From: Polytrichum commune
Taxonomy: Eukaryota; Streptophyta; Polytrichopsida; Polytrichales; Polytrichaceae
DNA length: 64,000 nt
NCBI GenBank assembly: GCA_950295325.1
Contig: OX485805.1
Location: forward strand, 932,501 to 996,500
Reading direction: 5' to 3'
Shown: one piece after another, positions 1 to 10,231 of the stretch
Layout of the letters: each line of letters begins with the position of its first letter
Position numbering within the stretch: position 1 is the stretch's first letter
Notes under the pieces: model-generated
What the model saw: the letters and a program-made list of their open reading frames with translations, nothing else
The model's database searches: none
What the model was told of the DNA's origin: nothing
Position numbers and translations under genes: made by a program

Positions 1-902
1 CCCGCATTCATCCAACCCTGAAATAGATCACCCTATTTGACTATTTTTTGTTGGTCCCTATATACATCATAATCCATTCAACCTCACCCATCGACCGCAC
101 TTATACCTAAGTGTGTCCAAACCCATTCTTGTTTCCTATACCTACTTTCAATCGGGCCCTAAGTAATGCAAATTACGACCCCTTTTTACCCTGTAAACAG
201 ACCCCTTTTTACCCTCAACCCTGAAATAAATTACACTATTTGTCTAATTTTATTCTACCCCTAAATAGATCGAAATAAAATTCACCCCACCCATTCACCG
301 CACTTATACGTAAGTGTCATTAACCTCATTCTTTTTTCGTATACCTACTTTCAATCGGGCCCTAAATAAATCCAAATTCCAACCCCTTTTTACCTTGTTT
401 TCCGACCCTGAAATAGATATCATTTTTCAAACTATTCACCTAGTTTTATTGTGCCCCTAAATCGATCATAATCGAATCCACCCGACCCATATACCGCACT
501 TATACGTAAGTGTGTTAGAACCCATTCGTGTTTTGTAAACTTAATTTCAATCAGGCCCTAAGTAAATCCATAATCGGACCCTTTTTTACCATGTTTTCCG
601 ACCCTGAAATAGACAATATTTTTCACAATATTCACCTAATTTTAGTATACCCCTAAATAGATCATAATGAATTAAGCCCGATCCATACACCACACTTATA
701 CGTAAGTGTGTCCAACCCCATTCTAAAAAAATTCCAAAAAGATTCCACATTTATTAAAATTTTGTTGATTTGGTCATTTTATTATTCATATCAACAAAAA
801 AGTAAACAACAAACTGTTGATTTTTACAAAAAGTTCAAAAATCAGTGAAATCAGTCATTGCAGTGCCCGGATCAACATAGATTTGTTGATTTTCTAGTAG
901 TG
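1..902 (-). mobile_element. Terminal part of a CACTA-like DNA transposon, cut by the window edge
   Basis: The right end at 890-902 reads TTTTCTAGTAGTG, the complement of the plant CACTA terminus CACTACTAGAAAA. About 170 bp of subterminal sequence (740-902), reversed, matches the left end of the second CACTA-like element at 1672. It carries repeated TTGTTGAT/ATCAACA motifs, as expected of subterminal transposase-binding repeats. The following bases, ATAATGATTGCATTGATG, match the unfilled paralog near 24770, which fixes the outer boundary. The other end lies outside the window. No transposase reading frame is visible, so it is probably non-autonomous. A tandem array fills the interior. Confidence 0.7.
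16..720. repeat. Tandem array of ~196-203 bp units
   Basis: The motif CACTTATACGTAAGTG or a near variant recurs at 98, 301, 497 and 693, giving spacings of 203, 196 and 196 bp. Each unit also repeats CCCTGAAATAGA (near 16, 218, 405, 600), CAATCGGGCCCTAA and a CCCCTTTTTACC block. The CACTTA/TAAGTG arms are a small inverted repeat. The array lies inside the CACTA-like element ending at 902. No coding potential is seen. Confidence 0.75.
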
Positions 903-1671
903 ATAATGATTGCATTGATGCGAATAAAGGGAATCCCCACCCCAAAAGGAAAATACCACCAATGCAGTAGAGGCACCGACAGTCAACCAAGTACACATTC
1001 CACTTTCTTGGCATTCTTTGCCACATTTCATTCCCCCAAAAAAATTGGCAGTTTGCTAAGACTTGAGATTCCGGACTAACTTATCAAATACTTTGATACA
1101 TCCATCAAGAAACCATGTTTCCAAATTGTGCAAGTGGCCCAAGACTATGAACCTTTCACTATTCCCAAATCGTGGGTTTGGAATAGCGCAAGTAGCTTGT
1201 GACAATGAATCTTACTCACTCTTTGTAAATTTTATTATGCCTTTCAAACAATGTCATAAGCCACAAAGATAATTAATAAAAAAATTGCATTACCATACAC
1301 AAGTTGCAGTACATCATGTGAGCATGTGCGGTGTTGTTTCTTGAATAAGATCACCAAACATTGTTTGTTTCATAAACCTATGACATTTTGGAAGGCTGAT
1401 GACCTTAAGTGTGAATCGTTGGTGTTGATTTCACTTTGGTTAAGATAACACATACCTATCCACCTCTATCCATGAATAAAGACCCAACACGTTGGTACCA
1501 AGTAAATAAGGTGATGATGACATCATGGACATCTTTAGAGGGTCTTTGTACCTTACTTGTCACATGATTTGGATGCAAAAATCATCATGTTTATGTTGCG
1601 GTTCAACATAAGATTACACTTGAGTTGACACATATATGTGTCCCTCCAAGTTCCCCACCGCTACACATGAT
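903..1671. repeat. Non-coding duplicated block, copy 1 (left part)
   Basis: This stretch recurs with about 85-95% apparent identity near 24770-25288 and 33363-34050, and in part at 15433-15780. Landmarks are ACCTATGACATTTTGG and CCAAGTAAATAAGGTGATG. No gene is evident; the 60-70 codon reading frames are not conserved between copies. The block resumes after the CACTA-like insertion, at 2863-3171. Confidence 0.6.
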
Positions 1672-1959
1672 CACTACTAGAAAATCATGACCAAATCAAC
1701 AAAAAATCACCAGATCTTTGTCGATCTGGGCACTGCAATGACCGATTTCACTGATTTTTGAATTTTTGTAAAAATCAACAGTTTACTGCTTACATTTTTG
1801 TTGATTAGAATAGTACAATGACCAAATCAACAAAATTTTAGTAAATGTGGAATCTTTTTGGAATATTCTAGGATCTATTGGAATATTGTAAAATATTTTT
1901 AATTTTTTGCAATTTATGGTCTTGTAAATGTATGGGTATGGAAATAATTACGAATTCAA

Positions 1960-2420
1960 AGGTGTGTAAATATTATATATATATGTATATATTAATATGT
2001 ATATATATATGAATTCATATTAATATGTATAATATGTATATAATATATGTAACATATTATATATATATATATATACATATATGTATATAATATATGTTAC
2101 ATATATGTATATAATATATGTATACAATATATGTAACATGTATGTATATAATATATAATATATAAATATGTATACAATTACAGTAATTATATATAGTATA
2201 TATTTACTGTAATTATATACAGTATATATTTACTGTAATTATATGCAGTATATATTTACTGTAATTATATACAGTATATATTTACTGTAATTATATACAG
2301 TATATATTTACTGTAATTATATACTATAATTATATACAGTAATTATATACTATATATATTTACTGTAATTATTTACTGTAATTATATACTGTATATATTT
2401 ACTGTAAATATATACATCAA
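1960..2420. repeat. AT-rich simple repeat and 26-bp tandem array
   Basis: 1960-2165 is TATA/GTATAT-type simple sequence. From about 2175 to 2405 a 26-bp unit containing CAGTATATATTTACTGTAAT repeats about eight times with small variations. Each unit contains ACAGTATATATTTACTGT, an almost perfect palindrome, so the array could extrude cruciforms. It lies inside the CACTA-like element. Confidence 0.8.
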
Positions 2421-2486
2421 GTAGGTAGTAAAGAGAAATTAGTGGCCTTATTCTAGAAAGGTTTAAAACACTCCGTTTATATCATG

Positions 2487-2690
2487 CGTGATGTGATGAC
2501 CTAGTGGTTAAGACACATGTGTGGGTATCACTAGGTGCAAGGTTCGATTCCTATGGACGACACCTTCGGCCTTGGCCTTGCCACCTATGTGAGTGGTAGG
2601 TAGTCTATACTTGTAGGTGAGGTATAGGTTGAGGGTTACTTGGGAGGGTTTAGGAATTGCAGATCTGACAATATTCATTTTTTATTTTTT
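2487..2690 (+). mobile_element. tRNA-derived SINE (Au-like)
   Basis: The 5' part reads GATGACCTAGTGGTTAAGAC (polymerase III A-box-like, about 2495-2514), followed after about 27 bp by GGTTCGATTCC (2541-2551), an exact B box. A T-rich tail (TTTTTTATTTTTTAATG) follows at about 2678. A box, B box and T-rich 3' end are the layout of plant Au-type SINEs. It is not an intact tRNA gene because no cloverleaf or acceptor pairing is apparent. Exact ends are uncertain. It is nested in the CACTA-like element. Confidence 0.65.
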
Positions 2691-3399
2691 AATGTTATAT
2701 ATATATATATATAATAAGTTTTTTAAAAAAAATATTTTTGTGACCATATCAACAGAAAAAATCAACAAAATTGTGTTACATCATGTCCAGGTCAACGCGT
2801 CCTAAGTAACAACCGCGACCAACGCCTTTCTGTTGATCCGGACGCAAAATTTTCTACTAGTGGATCGTTGATGGAGAACTATGTTTTCTAAGTAGATGCA
2901 AAACAATTCAGGTCACTGCATTATGAAAGCAAGCAAGCAAGGGCACCGCAAACTATTTACAAGTATGCAATTGAGCAATTTGATCTAATACTTCATGATT
3001 GATCACGTGTCGAACTACTAGATTGTGACTGCATTATGCCCAGTGCAGTTGTCCGCCTACAAAAAGTCAATTGATAAGATCATTATCATAAATTGATCTC
3101 ATAATCATACATAAAATTGATAAGAGTTTTTTTAATGGGTCATCTTACCCTTGGATTCTTATATTTGAGTTCCTATGGAGTAATATCATGAAACATGATA
3201 TTCTAGTATTATTAATATTATTAATGTTATTATGTAAACGATTCCTCAAAATGAACATGGAGGAGAAGACTTTTACTGCACCCCACCCCCATGGCACTAT
3301 TGAAATAAACAACTTAAGAATGCTTTCAATATCCATATTTGAATTAACATATATTTGAAAATATAACTCATAAATTCTACATAAATACACCAATAGTCG

Positions 3400-4600
3400 T
3401 CAATTGTTGGGTGGAGCGTTGCGAAGCCTGTAATTATAATAGCGTACTATTCAACCAATTTAAAATGTGCGTTCAATGAACAAGTCATTTCGACATTGGA
3501 TAATTTCTACAGAGTTAGATGTAGATGAAAGTATATAGGCACCATATGGATGTACGTGGAGAGGCCACGCCTTGTTTCTTGGACACTTAGGGGTTGAACT
3601 AGGTTGGTCCAGGAGACCATTCCTTTATCACTAAGAAAAACATTGCTCAAAAAATGACATCTACATCAAACATGTTTGTTGAATGCTTGTTGGAGGAGCA
3701 TATAAACCATCCCAAAGACAATCAAAAATGTGTCTAGGGTCTTAAGGGTCAATATTAAAATGCCCCGGAAAACACAACACGAAAAACTCTAAATAATGGC
3801 ATGAACAAGTCTTTGTTGGAGAGATACACGTGCATTTTGAGGATTGAAACTCTTCAATTAACCAAATACTCTATGTGTTCGATCATATTAGTCGTGAGCA
3901 AATTTGACAAAGAAAAGTGGCACGTGTCATGAAATGAATGGTTGAAATTTGTTGAGAAATGATCTGCATATTAAAGTTATTTGTAAAGTCTTTGGCCTCA
4001 AGGAAGGACGTCGAGCCCTGTGGGTTTGATCGTTTGATCCTTCTTTGAAATTTATTTTTATTAAGAGCTCATTAGCTCATCATGTATTACAAAGTATTTT
4101 AAAAGATGGATGAAAATAATGGAATTTCCTTTTTTCACCTCTCAAACTTTGAGATAATTTTGAAACTTGAGAATAGGGTATGCACATGGGACCCGTAGTG
4201 ATATATTTAAGGCAAAATTGTTGGCATTTGCTTATGACCAGTTTTTGATGCAATGCCAATGCGACAGTTGAGGTTGTGTCACATTTTTGTGTTGCCCGTC
4301 AACTTGTTTGCTTCTTGCTCTTGAGCTTTGGTCTCCCTTCTGCTGACCATGCGCATTGCTTTTTGTTCTATATATACATGGATTGCATTTGAGTTAATAC
4401 AAGTTTTACTTAGCAGTGTGGTAAGATGGCTGCCTGTCATTACACAAGTCTCATCCAGTCTTTCATCTGAAGGTCATCCGCTTGCGACATGGAAACCTGT
4501 GTTACTGGCATCTGGATAGTGTCAACATCCTGTTTTAGAGCCAGTGCTCTGATAATGTGATATACAGAACTTTAGACGTGTATAATGCAAACGAAGAGCT
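3400..4600. other. Non-coding sequence upstream of the left OST4 copy
   Basis: No gene is seen. Homologous sequence, inverted, lies at 23000-24180, and a partial direct copy of about 3945-4190 occurs at 25289-25530. The sequence 4212-4260 (GGCATTTGCTTATGACCAG) recurs near 26350 beside a plant-like 5'UTR/intron relic, so part of this region may belong to the 5' transcribed leader of OST4. Confidence 0.4.
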
Positions 4601-4752
4601 CCATTCAATTTTGTCTCACAGATTCTTGCTTGGGTATGCACTTTTCATGAGCGTGGAGAATTCCACAAATATGCTTGTATTACAGTCAAACGGTTGTTTT
4701 GCGACTCAGACTGGGGACTAATCAGTCTGTTGGTGTTGTGTGCAATACGCAG

Positions 4753-4869
4753 ATGATCGATGATACCGACCTAGGGTTTTTTGCTAACTTTTTGGGCGTT
4801 TCAATATTCTTGCTACTGGTAGCCTACCACTATGTGGTGGCGGAACCCAAGTATGATGCACATTATTAA
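4753..4869 (+). CDS. OST4: OST4, oligosaccharyltransferase complex subunit 4 (left copy)
   Basis: This is a 38-residue microprotein beginning [15 protein letters not shown] and ending [12 protein letters not shown]4 is the smallest subunit of the ER oligosaccharyltransferase, which transfers the lipid-linked glycan to asparagines of nascent proteins. It is a single-span membrane protein that helps hold the catalytic STT3 subunit to its partners. Visible here are the short acidic lumenal N-terminus (MIDDTD), one hydrophobic span (about residues 9-29) and a short polar tail, matching known plant OST4 in length and pattern. The frame is open 26 codons further upstream, but the ATG at 4753 gives the family length. 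It directly follows GCAATACGCAG, a plausible 3' splice site for a 5'UTR intron. The stop is at 4867-4869. Expression and splice pattern are unproven. Confidence 0.85.
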   Translation: MIDDTDLGFFANFLGVSIFLLLVAYHYVVAEPKYDAHY

Positions 4870-5289
4870 CTTCTGCTTGGCTTTTTGCCAGCATTTGAAT
4901 TTCAGAATGACATAATATTTTTGAAGAGGTCACGAAAAGGGAATCAAGTCGGACATCTGAGATCGGTGTTCTTTGCTGGACATGGAGATGGTCTCTGGCA
5001 TTGCAAATACAATTGTGTTGGATATAATTTTCATTTACTGAAGGTGGGTTGGATTTTGTGATTCACAAGTGCCTTGTGATACTTGAAACTTGGTTGCATT
5101 GAGTGACACAACTTTCTGATTACAGAGGTTTTTTTTTGGTTTGAGATTGATTGTCAAAATCTTTGTGAGACGAATGTGAAGCCATGTGAATACATGATTT
5201 TAATTTCAATCCACTTGGAGTGGCACTGAGGTCTCCAATTCATTGGCTGAAGTGTTGATCTGTCATGGATGATTGAATACAGGATCTGC
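4870..5289. other. 3' flank of the left OST4 copy
   Basis: No reading frame is supported. The region is conserved in inverted orientation at 22276-22726. It probably contains the OST4 3'UTR, although no clear AATAAA signal is close to the stop. Confidence 0.35.
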
Positions 5290-5673
5290 CTACACTAAAT
5301 GTGATATTTAGTGTCATAAGGTATTTAATGTCACCATGGTAACTTTTTGGATAACACATCTTATGAATCAGTTTATAAATGCTTTCATGGATGATAGATG
5401 AGTTCATCCATTGGCCAAAACCCTACCTCTCTTGTCAACAACTTGTGATGAATTATTGTCGTGGATGATTGAAATTTGGATGAAAAATCACCTGGTGGTA
5501 AGGGACAGTCTATAATTGCAACATTGTAAATTTATAATCCCAAAAAAATATTACAAGGAATGACAAATAATATTGGGTCAACATTTAGTGTTGGTGGCAC
5601 TATACCGCAGTTTACAATGAGTATTGAGCAAGACAATTAAAATTGGTGACACAAAATATCATATTTAGTGTAG
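5290..5673. mobile_element. 384-bp MITE with self-palindromic ends (copy 1)
   Basis: It begins CTACACTAAATGTGAT and ends ATCATATTTAGTGTAG, so the ends are inverted repeats. Each end is itself nearly palindromic (ACACTAAAT...ATTTAGTGT). The paralog in the other arm (21892-22275) has the same 384-bp length, and a third copy sits at an unrelated site (12328-12726). There is no coding capacity. Confidence 0.75.
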
Positions 5674-6911
5674 TTATTTTGTATCCAAAACAGTTGCAGT
5701 AATTACTCTACTGAAACGTTGTGTCACCACCTCGGTAAATTTTGTATGAAACTTGTGTTTCCATTGCAACCACTGACTTTCCAGCAGTTTCGGGTCTCTC
5801 CATCTCCAACCCTACATTGTTCTGATTGTTGAATTTCCTCAGAGTTCATCTCTAGATATGCAAAGAAGCCCTTCCCTTTTAGATTACATCCATACACGAT
5901 TTTCTTTTAGGTTTCATGGTATGTATGAGGTAAGTCTCTGGGATGAGTTGTAGGCCTGTCCTTCATAGGCAACAAAGTTCCTCAAGAATACAACTTCTGG
6001 AAGTATAAATTTCTTCATGCTGTTGGAATGCTTGATTTATAGCCCTCAAATTTATAGCCCTCACATATGAGTTCAAAGGATAGGGACCACAGTGTAGAGT
6101 TGAATGAATTTCATAAATCAGAAGAGGGTAGGGAGCACTGAGGTATTTGGCATCACCAATGAGTTGGCACCTGTCAAGCACGTTTGGGGCACTTTGTATG
6201 CTCAACGGTGGCATCCAATGTGTTATGGCCAAAATGTAGAATTATGATCTTGAAACAACAAAATGCTCCAAGGTCATTAGGCTTTCTTGGGATGCGTGAC
6301 CTCTTCAACGTCTTTGAGTTTTAGAGACCCCCTATAGGCCAAGCATTACCAATGACCAATGAAGGATGTTTAAAATGAATTGGAGATTCATTAAAGACCA
6401 AAATATACGGACATACAATGCAATGCAAATTGAAACGTTCACAGTGAAGTGTCTAATTCTTGTATAAATAATAGTTGTAATGACACAAAATTGATTTTAA
6501 AGTCCTGAGGTATCTTTTCAACATTTGTAAAGCGCTACAAACACATGTCAAGCATATCGCTAACCCGTTTGCAAAACTAATATAAAGGTGGGCGCATTAA
6601 TATATAGATGTCCTCCTCTATTAGCAACGCTTTTTAAACATAGGCACAACATATTTTGAATGTCACTTTTACTCACGGCATGTAAACAAGCTAATAATGT
6701 ATTTGCAACATACTTGTAACAATTTTGCAACGCTTTGGAAAACTTGACACCGATATGGGAATTTCCAACACCCACAAAACCGTTGCAAGCCATGTTACAA
6801 TTATGTTGTAATCTATACCCCTAGGTACTAGTGAGGGTTAATACTTCACATAATACGGTCAGTACTATATACACTCGGACGATACAGGACGTAGATGGCC
6901 ACGTCTGAGGT
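5674..6911. other. Non-coding arm sequence between MITE and unknown ORF
   Basis: The stretch has an inverted counterpart at 20673-21891. The short frames at 5963-6232 and 6560-6793 are not kept open over the same codons in the counterpart. No gene, RNA or transposon terminus is identified. Confidence 0.4.
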
Positions 6912-7739
6912 TTATGACCACGCTCGCTGTAGACGAGCCGCCTCCCGTCGACCGGAATGAGCCCAGGCATCATGCCTCGCATTTGCTGGAGCAGCAGTCA
7001 TAAAATCGCGTTGGTTTCCCTCTCGAAGAGTTTGTTCGTAAAATCTTTCCCCTGCCGCATCTGCTGCGAATGGGACGAAACTGGCTTCAGCTGCTACTCC
7101 GATGCCAATTCCAGCCTCCGCTACGAACGATATACCACCTTCCTGGTACAGCTGACCCCACGTAGGATTTTGTTCGAAGCCGAAAGCTCCAATCACGTTA
7201 TCTACCGGACAAAAGTGGCCCGCGAGGTCACGTACACCCTCAACAACACTGTTGGTGGAAAAATTTTCAGACATTTCCTTGATTATAACTTCGGCTGCAG
7301 TTGACGGTGACGCCAAGTCCATGCCAGCCAACTCTGACGCAGCCGCAACGAAATCATCGTGACCTAGAAACAGAACGGTCGTGGCAACTTTGAGAGCTGC
7401 TCCAGCAAAGACGTGCCTGTTCATGCTTACACTTTCGGATCCCTCCCGAAGGTCGCGGCCATGATTTGCTTTTGCCGCCTCCTCAATCTTCCGACGATTC
7501 CGAATTGCTACAATCAGTTGGCGAAAGTTCAAGGTCGCGCCGATGACATTTGAGGGAACGACGCACATAAGCGTTCCGTTGGCGAAGACTCCAGTTATCG
7601 CACCGCCAATCTTGAAGCTGTGGACCTTGTGGAGTTTCGTAAGTTCCTCCGGGGTTAGTCGTGCCAGCCTCACATGAAAATCCTTTTCCTCCTTCAGTCC
7701 CAGTGCCACCAAAATCCGCCGCCCATAGTGCAGCTGCAT
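6912..7739 (-). CDS. Uncharacterised 275-aa protein, left copy
   Basis: This intact single-exon frame starts MQLHYGRRILVALGLKEEKDF and ends LQRAWS. I do not recognise the family. Residues 1-40 form a charged amphipathic helix pattern (LGLKEEKDF..RLARLTPEEL). Residues 42-72 are hydrophobic and glycine-rich (FKIGGAITGVFANGTLMCVV), a possible membrane-associated segment. Residues 84-105 are basic (RNRRKIEEAAKANHGR). Two later Ala/Gly-rich hydrophobic stretches lie at about 115-140 and 200-232. There is no signal peptide. An in-frame TAA lies three codons upstream, fixing this ATG as the first usable start; the right-arm homologue has the matching ATG at 19869. The two copies differ by several indels that all keep frame, which argues for past selection on the protein. 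GC content is visibly higher than the flanks. Foreign origin is possible but unproven. Confidence 0.6.
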   Translation of the reverse strand: MQLHYGRRILVALGLKEEKDFHVRLARLTPEELTKLHKVHSFKIGGAITGVFANGTLMCVVPSNVIGATLNFRQLIVAIRNRRKIEEAAKANHGRDLREGSESVSMNRHVFAGAALKVATTVLFLGHDDFVAAASELAGMDLASPSTAAEVIIKEMSENFSTNSVVEGVRDLAGHFCPVDNVIGAFGFEQNPTWGQLYQEGGISFVAEAGIGIGVAAEASFVPFAADAAGERFYEQTLREGNQRDFMTAAPANARHDAWAHSGRREAARLQRAWS

Positions 7740-8342
7740 TGTACCTTAATCAAAAGTTTCCGTGGGAAAATTAGTACGCATGAGCGCACTGAGAAGCTCC
7801 ACTAGACTCCACTATTAGCAAACGGTTAGATAGAAATGAACTTCACATGGACAAGAGTGCCATATATGTCCTTCAACTTGGTGGGAGTTGAGAAAAGTCA
7901 CGCCCTGGGAGTGTGTACAGACAGATTTTCGGCAAGGAGGTCCTTGGACTCAATCGTTGGGGGAGAACTGGCGGTTAGTTACAGATGAACCGGTTGAGTT
8001 TGAGAAATAACCGGTGGAGGTTCAAGACTTCAGGAGAATTACCGATCACTTTAGAGGAATTTATGGAATACACCTCAAATTAATATAGGAAAACCGAAGG
8101 ATGTCAGCATGTAACAGGTTGGACTTGCAAACACTAGGATCTCACCCGATTATGCTCAAAATCCTCCACGATCACCGCTTGGACCTGGTGGGAGTTGAGA
8201 AAAGTCACGCCTGGGAGTGTTTACCGACAGACTGTGTCCAGCGTACGTTGATGGGGAGAGAGGGCGGGCAGCTGGGGCCATTGCACCTCCCGGCAAGGGT
8301 GAACGCAAAGATTCTCCTGCTACGTAGATGGGCGTGTACATA
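7740..8342. other. 5' flank of the left unknown ORF
   Basis: This non-coding flank is conserved, inverted, upstream of the right copy (19270-19868). It includes GTGACTTTTCTCAACTCCCACC-type sequence, present twice in each arm (about 7887-7925 and 8186-8240 here, 19385 and 19685 in the other), so a short segment was tandemly duplicated before the arm duplication. No TATA box is convincing. Confidence 0.4.
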
Positions 8343-8670
8343 CCGTAACACCATAGCAGGTTCATCACCTGGCGAACGAATATTTATTTATTTTGAAAAA
8401 ATAAGGTTCGTTTGCTAAAAATAGATTTTTTTGAAATTCGTTCTTCTATTTTGAGGAAAAATAATAATTTGACCTGGAACAGAGTAGATGTACCGGGATG
8501 ACAACTTAAATTGATTTTTTCAACAGAGTCTACTTCACCCAACTTTCTGGATTTTCGTTCTTTTCATAATATAATTTTCCATAATTTCGTTCTTCATGGC
8601 CTGGAATTTCTGATTTTTTTCGTTTTTTTTTTTGGAATTATTTAAGAACGAACCTGCTATGGTGTTACGG
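8343..8670. mobile_element. 328-bp MITE with ~20-bp terminal inverted repeats
   Basis: The ends CCGTAACACCATAGCAGGTT and AACCTGCTATGGTGTTACGG are perfect inverted complements, with TA on both outer sides. The other arm (19240-19270) lacks this sequence and reads GGGCGTGTAGTCCC across the site, showing it is an insertion made after the duplication. Four extra bases (CATA) at the left edge make the exact TSD uncertain. The interior is AT-rich and non-coding. The flanking TA suggests a Tc1/mariner-type mover, but the terminus is not the Stowaway consensus. Confidence 0.8.
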
Positions 8671-8714
8671 TAGTCCCTTCAATTGGGAACGTGTTCACTA
8701 TTGGGCCTAGGGAT

Positions 8715-10223
8715 CAGGGTTGGGGAGATTTTTGAGCTCAACCAGCTAAGATCCGCCCCGGCGCCCCTTCACAACTTCTACCAGTTTTTCAGGATTTGAC
8801 GGTTGCAAACTTGTTGCCATTAATTTGGATTGGCCAATATCTTATACTCTTTTTCAAGTGCCGGCTAATTTCCTCTTCGTGGTAATGACAACCGGGCAAA
8901 AACTTGTGCATTGATAAGTAAGCTGCTTTTCCAATGTAGCAAAATTATATCTACAAACAACATGCACCAGTCAACAACAACGTTTAAAGAACATATCAAC
9001 TTACAACAATGATATGTAATGATATCAACATCCAACAACAATGATCAACGATTCATGACATACAAGAAACAACAACAATGATCAACAATTTATCCATAGC
9101 AAGAGCTGAACCTGAAATAACCCATCAACCGGTTGATGGCCATGGATTTAATCATACGTAGGTCTTAAAATCTCATATTAGATTTGAACCCGGGTACGCA
9201 ACTCCCGTATTATATGGTCCTGATTATAATCACTTATAATGCGTTTTAGTCCATGGCAATATTGAGTGATACAATTTGTTTTAATGTAGGAAACCCTTGT
9301 GGCCCTTCTAACAAGGAATCCAAAAATGTAATTATATATAGGAAATGAATATATTTTGAAGCACATAATTGCATTAAAAACCTAATTATATGATTTTTTT
9401 AATACAGGTACCATAGGTCATTAAAATTTTGGACTTTTTAATAAAATTTTAACATTGTGAATGAATTATAATTTTAATGGGAGGCTTAATAAATATGCAA
9501 CCCAACCTTTTTTTCATCTCATTTATTTAATTTGGTCTTCACCCAACTTTTTGATCATTTTAATTTGATATAATTTGATATAATTTTTACAAAAGCCGTC
9601 CTCTAAGCCGTTTTAAGTACGATGCCCCCTGCGTATAATATGGGAGTTGCGTACCCGGGGATTTGAAGCCATAGCATGATAAAAGAATAACCTAACATAC
9701 CATACTATACAAAAATGAAATTCATCAACTATTAGAGTCAAAAGTATCATCTTCACCTTCAAGAGGAAAACCCCTTAAAGGTATCTCTATGGATGTGAAA
9801 ACAACCATCTAAACTTTGTAGAGTTCCTCCATGAAGCTATGGCTTCCATTAGCACATTATCAAGATTACCACGAAGATCTTCCATAGACACACGCATAAT
9901 ACATTCTAAACGCTAGCTGTTAACAATGAAATGCAATAATGAAGCAAAAGCTTTGCTTGCCCGCCATTCACCAAATCGCTATGAGCCTACAACGAACACA
10001 TAACCTAAACCTTAGAACTAGATGATATTCGGCCCTAGATGAATCCAACTATTTCACAATTCATCCGGGTAAATAACCTCCTCCTCAAAATGGTTGCCAG
10101 TTGAAATCCGTGTTTTTTTTTGAAAGCACCGGTTTCACATCCTCCACTGTCCCAATTCAACCAGACTTTCCACAAAACCAACCGGCCGCAATTTCACTAA
10201 ATACCGGTTCTCCGAAGACATTG
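8715..10223. mobile_element. 1509-bp hAT-like non-autonomous transposon
   Basis: It is flanked by a perfect 8-bp direct repeat, CTAGGGAT (8707-8714 and 10224-10231). The right arm has a single copy of the site (CCTAGGGACGAGGAGCATG, reversed, near 19205), so boundaries come from an empty-site comparison. The ends CAGGG... and ...CATTG (reverse CAATG) both fit the hAT terminal pattern C-A-R-N-G, and an 8-bp TSD is the hAT hallmark. Longer inverted repeats are not evident and no transposase is encoded. A separate foldback element is nested inside at 9189-9659. Confidence 0.75.
9189..9659. mobile_element. 471-bp inverted-repeat element nested in the hAT-like element
   Basis: The left end (9189-9214) starts CCCGGGTACGCAACTCCC and the right end (9634-9659) is its complement. 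The arms are 26 bp with one mismatch. The interior is AT-rich and non-coding. Flanking GATTTGAA occurs on both sides in the same orientation (9181 and 9660), a candidate TSD of about 8 bp, though the junction bases differ slightly. Confidence 0.7.
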
Positions 10224-10231
10224 CTAGGGAT

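Larger units (their letters stand above)
1672..2862 (+). mobile_element. Complete non-autonomous CACTA-like transposon (1191 bp)
   Basis: The termini read CACTACTAGAAAA (1672) and TTTTCTACTAGTG (ending 2862), an imperfect 13-bp terminal inverted repeat. They are flanked by a perfect 3-bp TSD, GAT (1669-1671 and 2863-2865). Paralogous blocks at 15780 and 34045 show the unfilled site (ACATGATCGTTGATG), so insertion and boundaries are directly supported. Subterminal ATCAACA/TTGTTGAT motifs are present at both ends. The interior holds an AT-rich satellite-like stretch and a tRNA-derived SINE. There is no transposase ORF. Confidence 0.88.

Noticed and set aside
2485-2560. Functional tRNA gene
   Set aside because: A and B boxes are present but no cloverleaf with paired acceptor stem; the T-rich tail fits a SINE.
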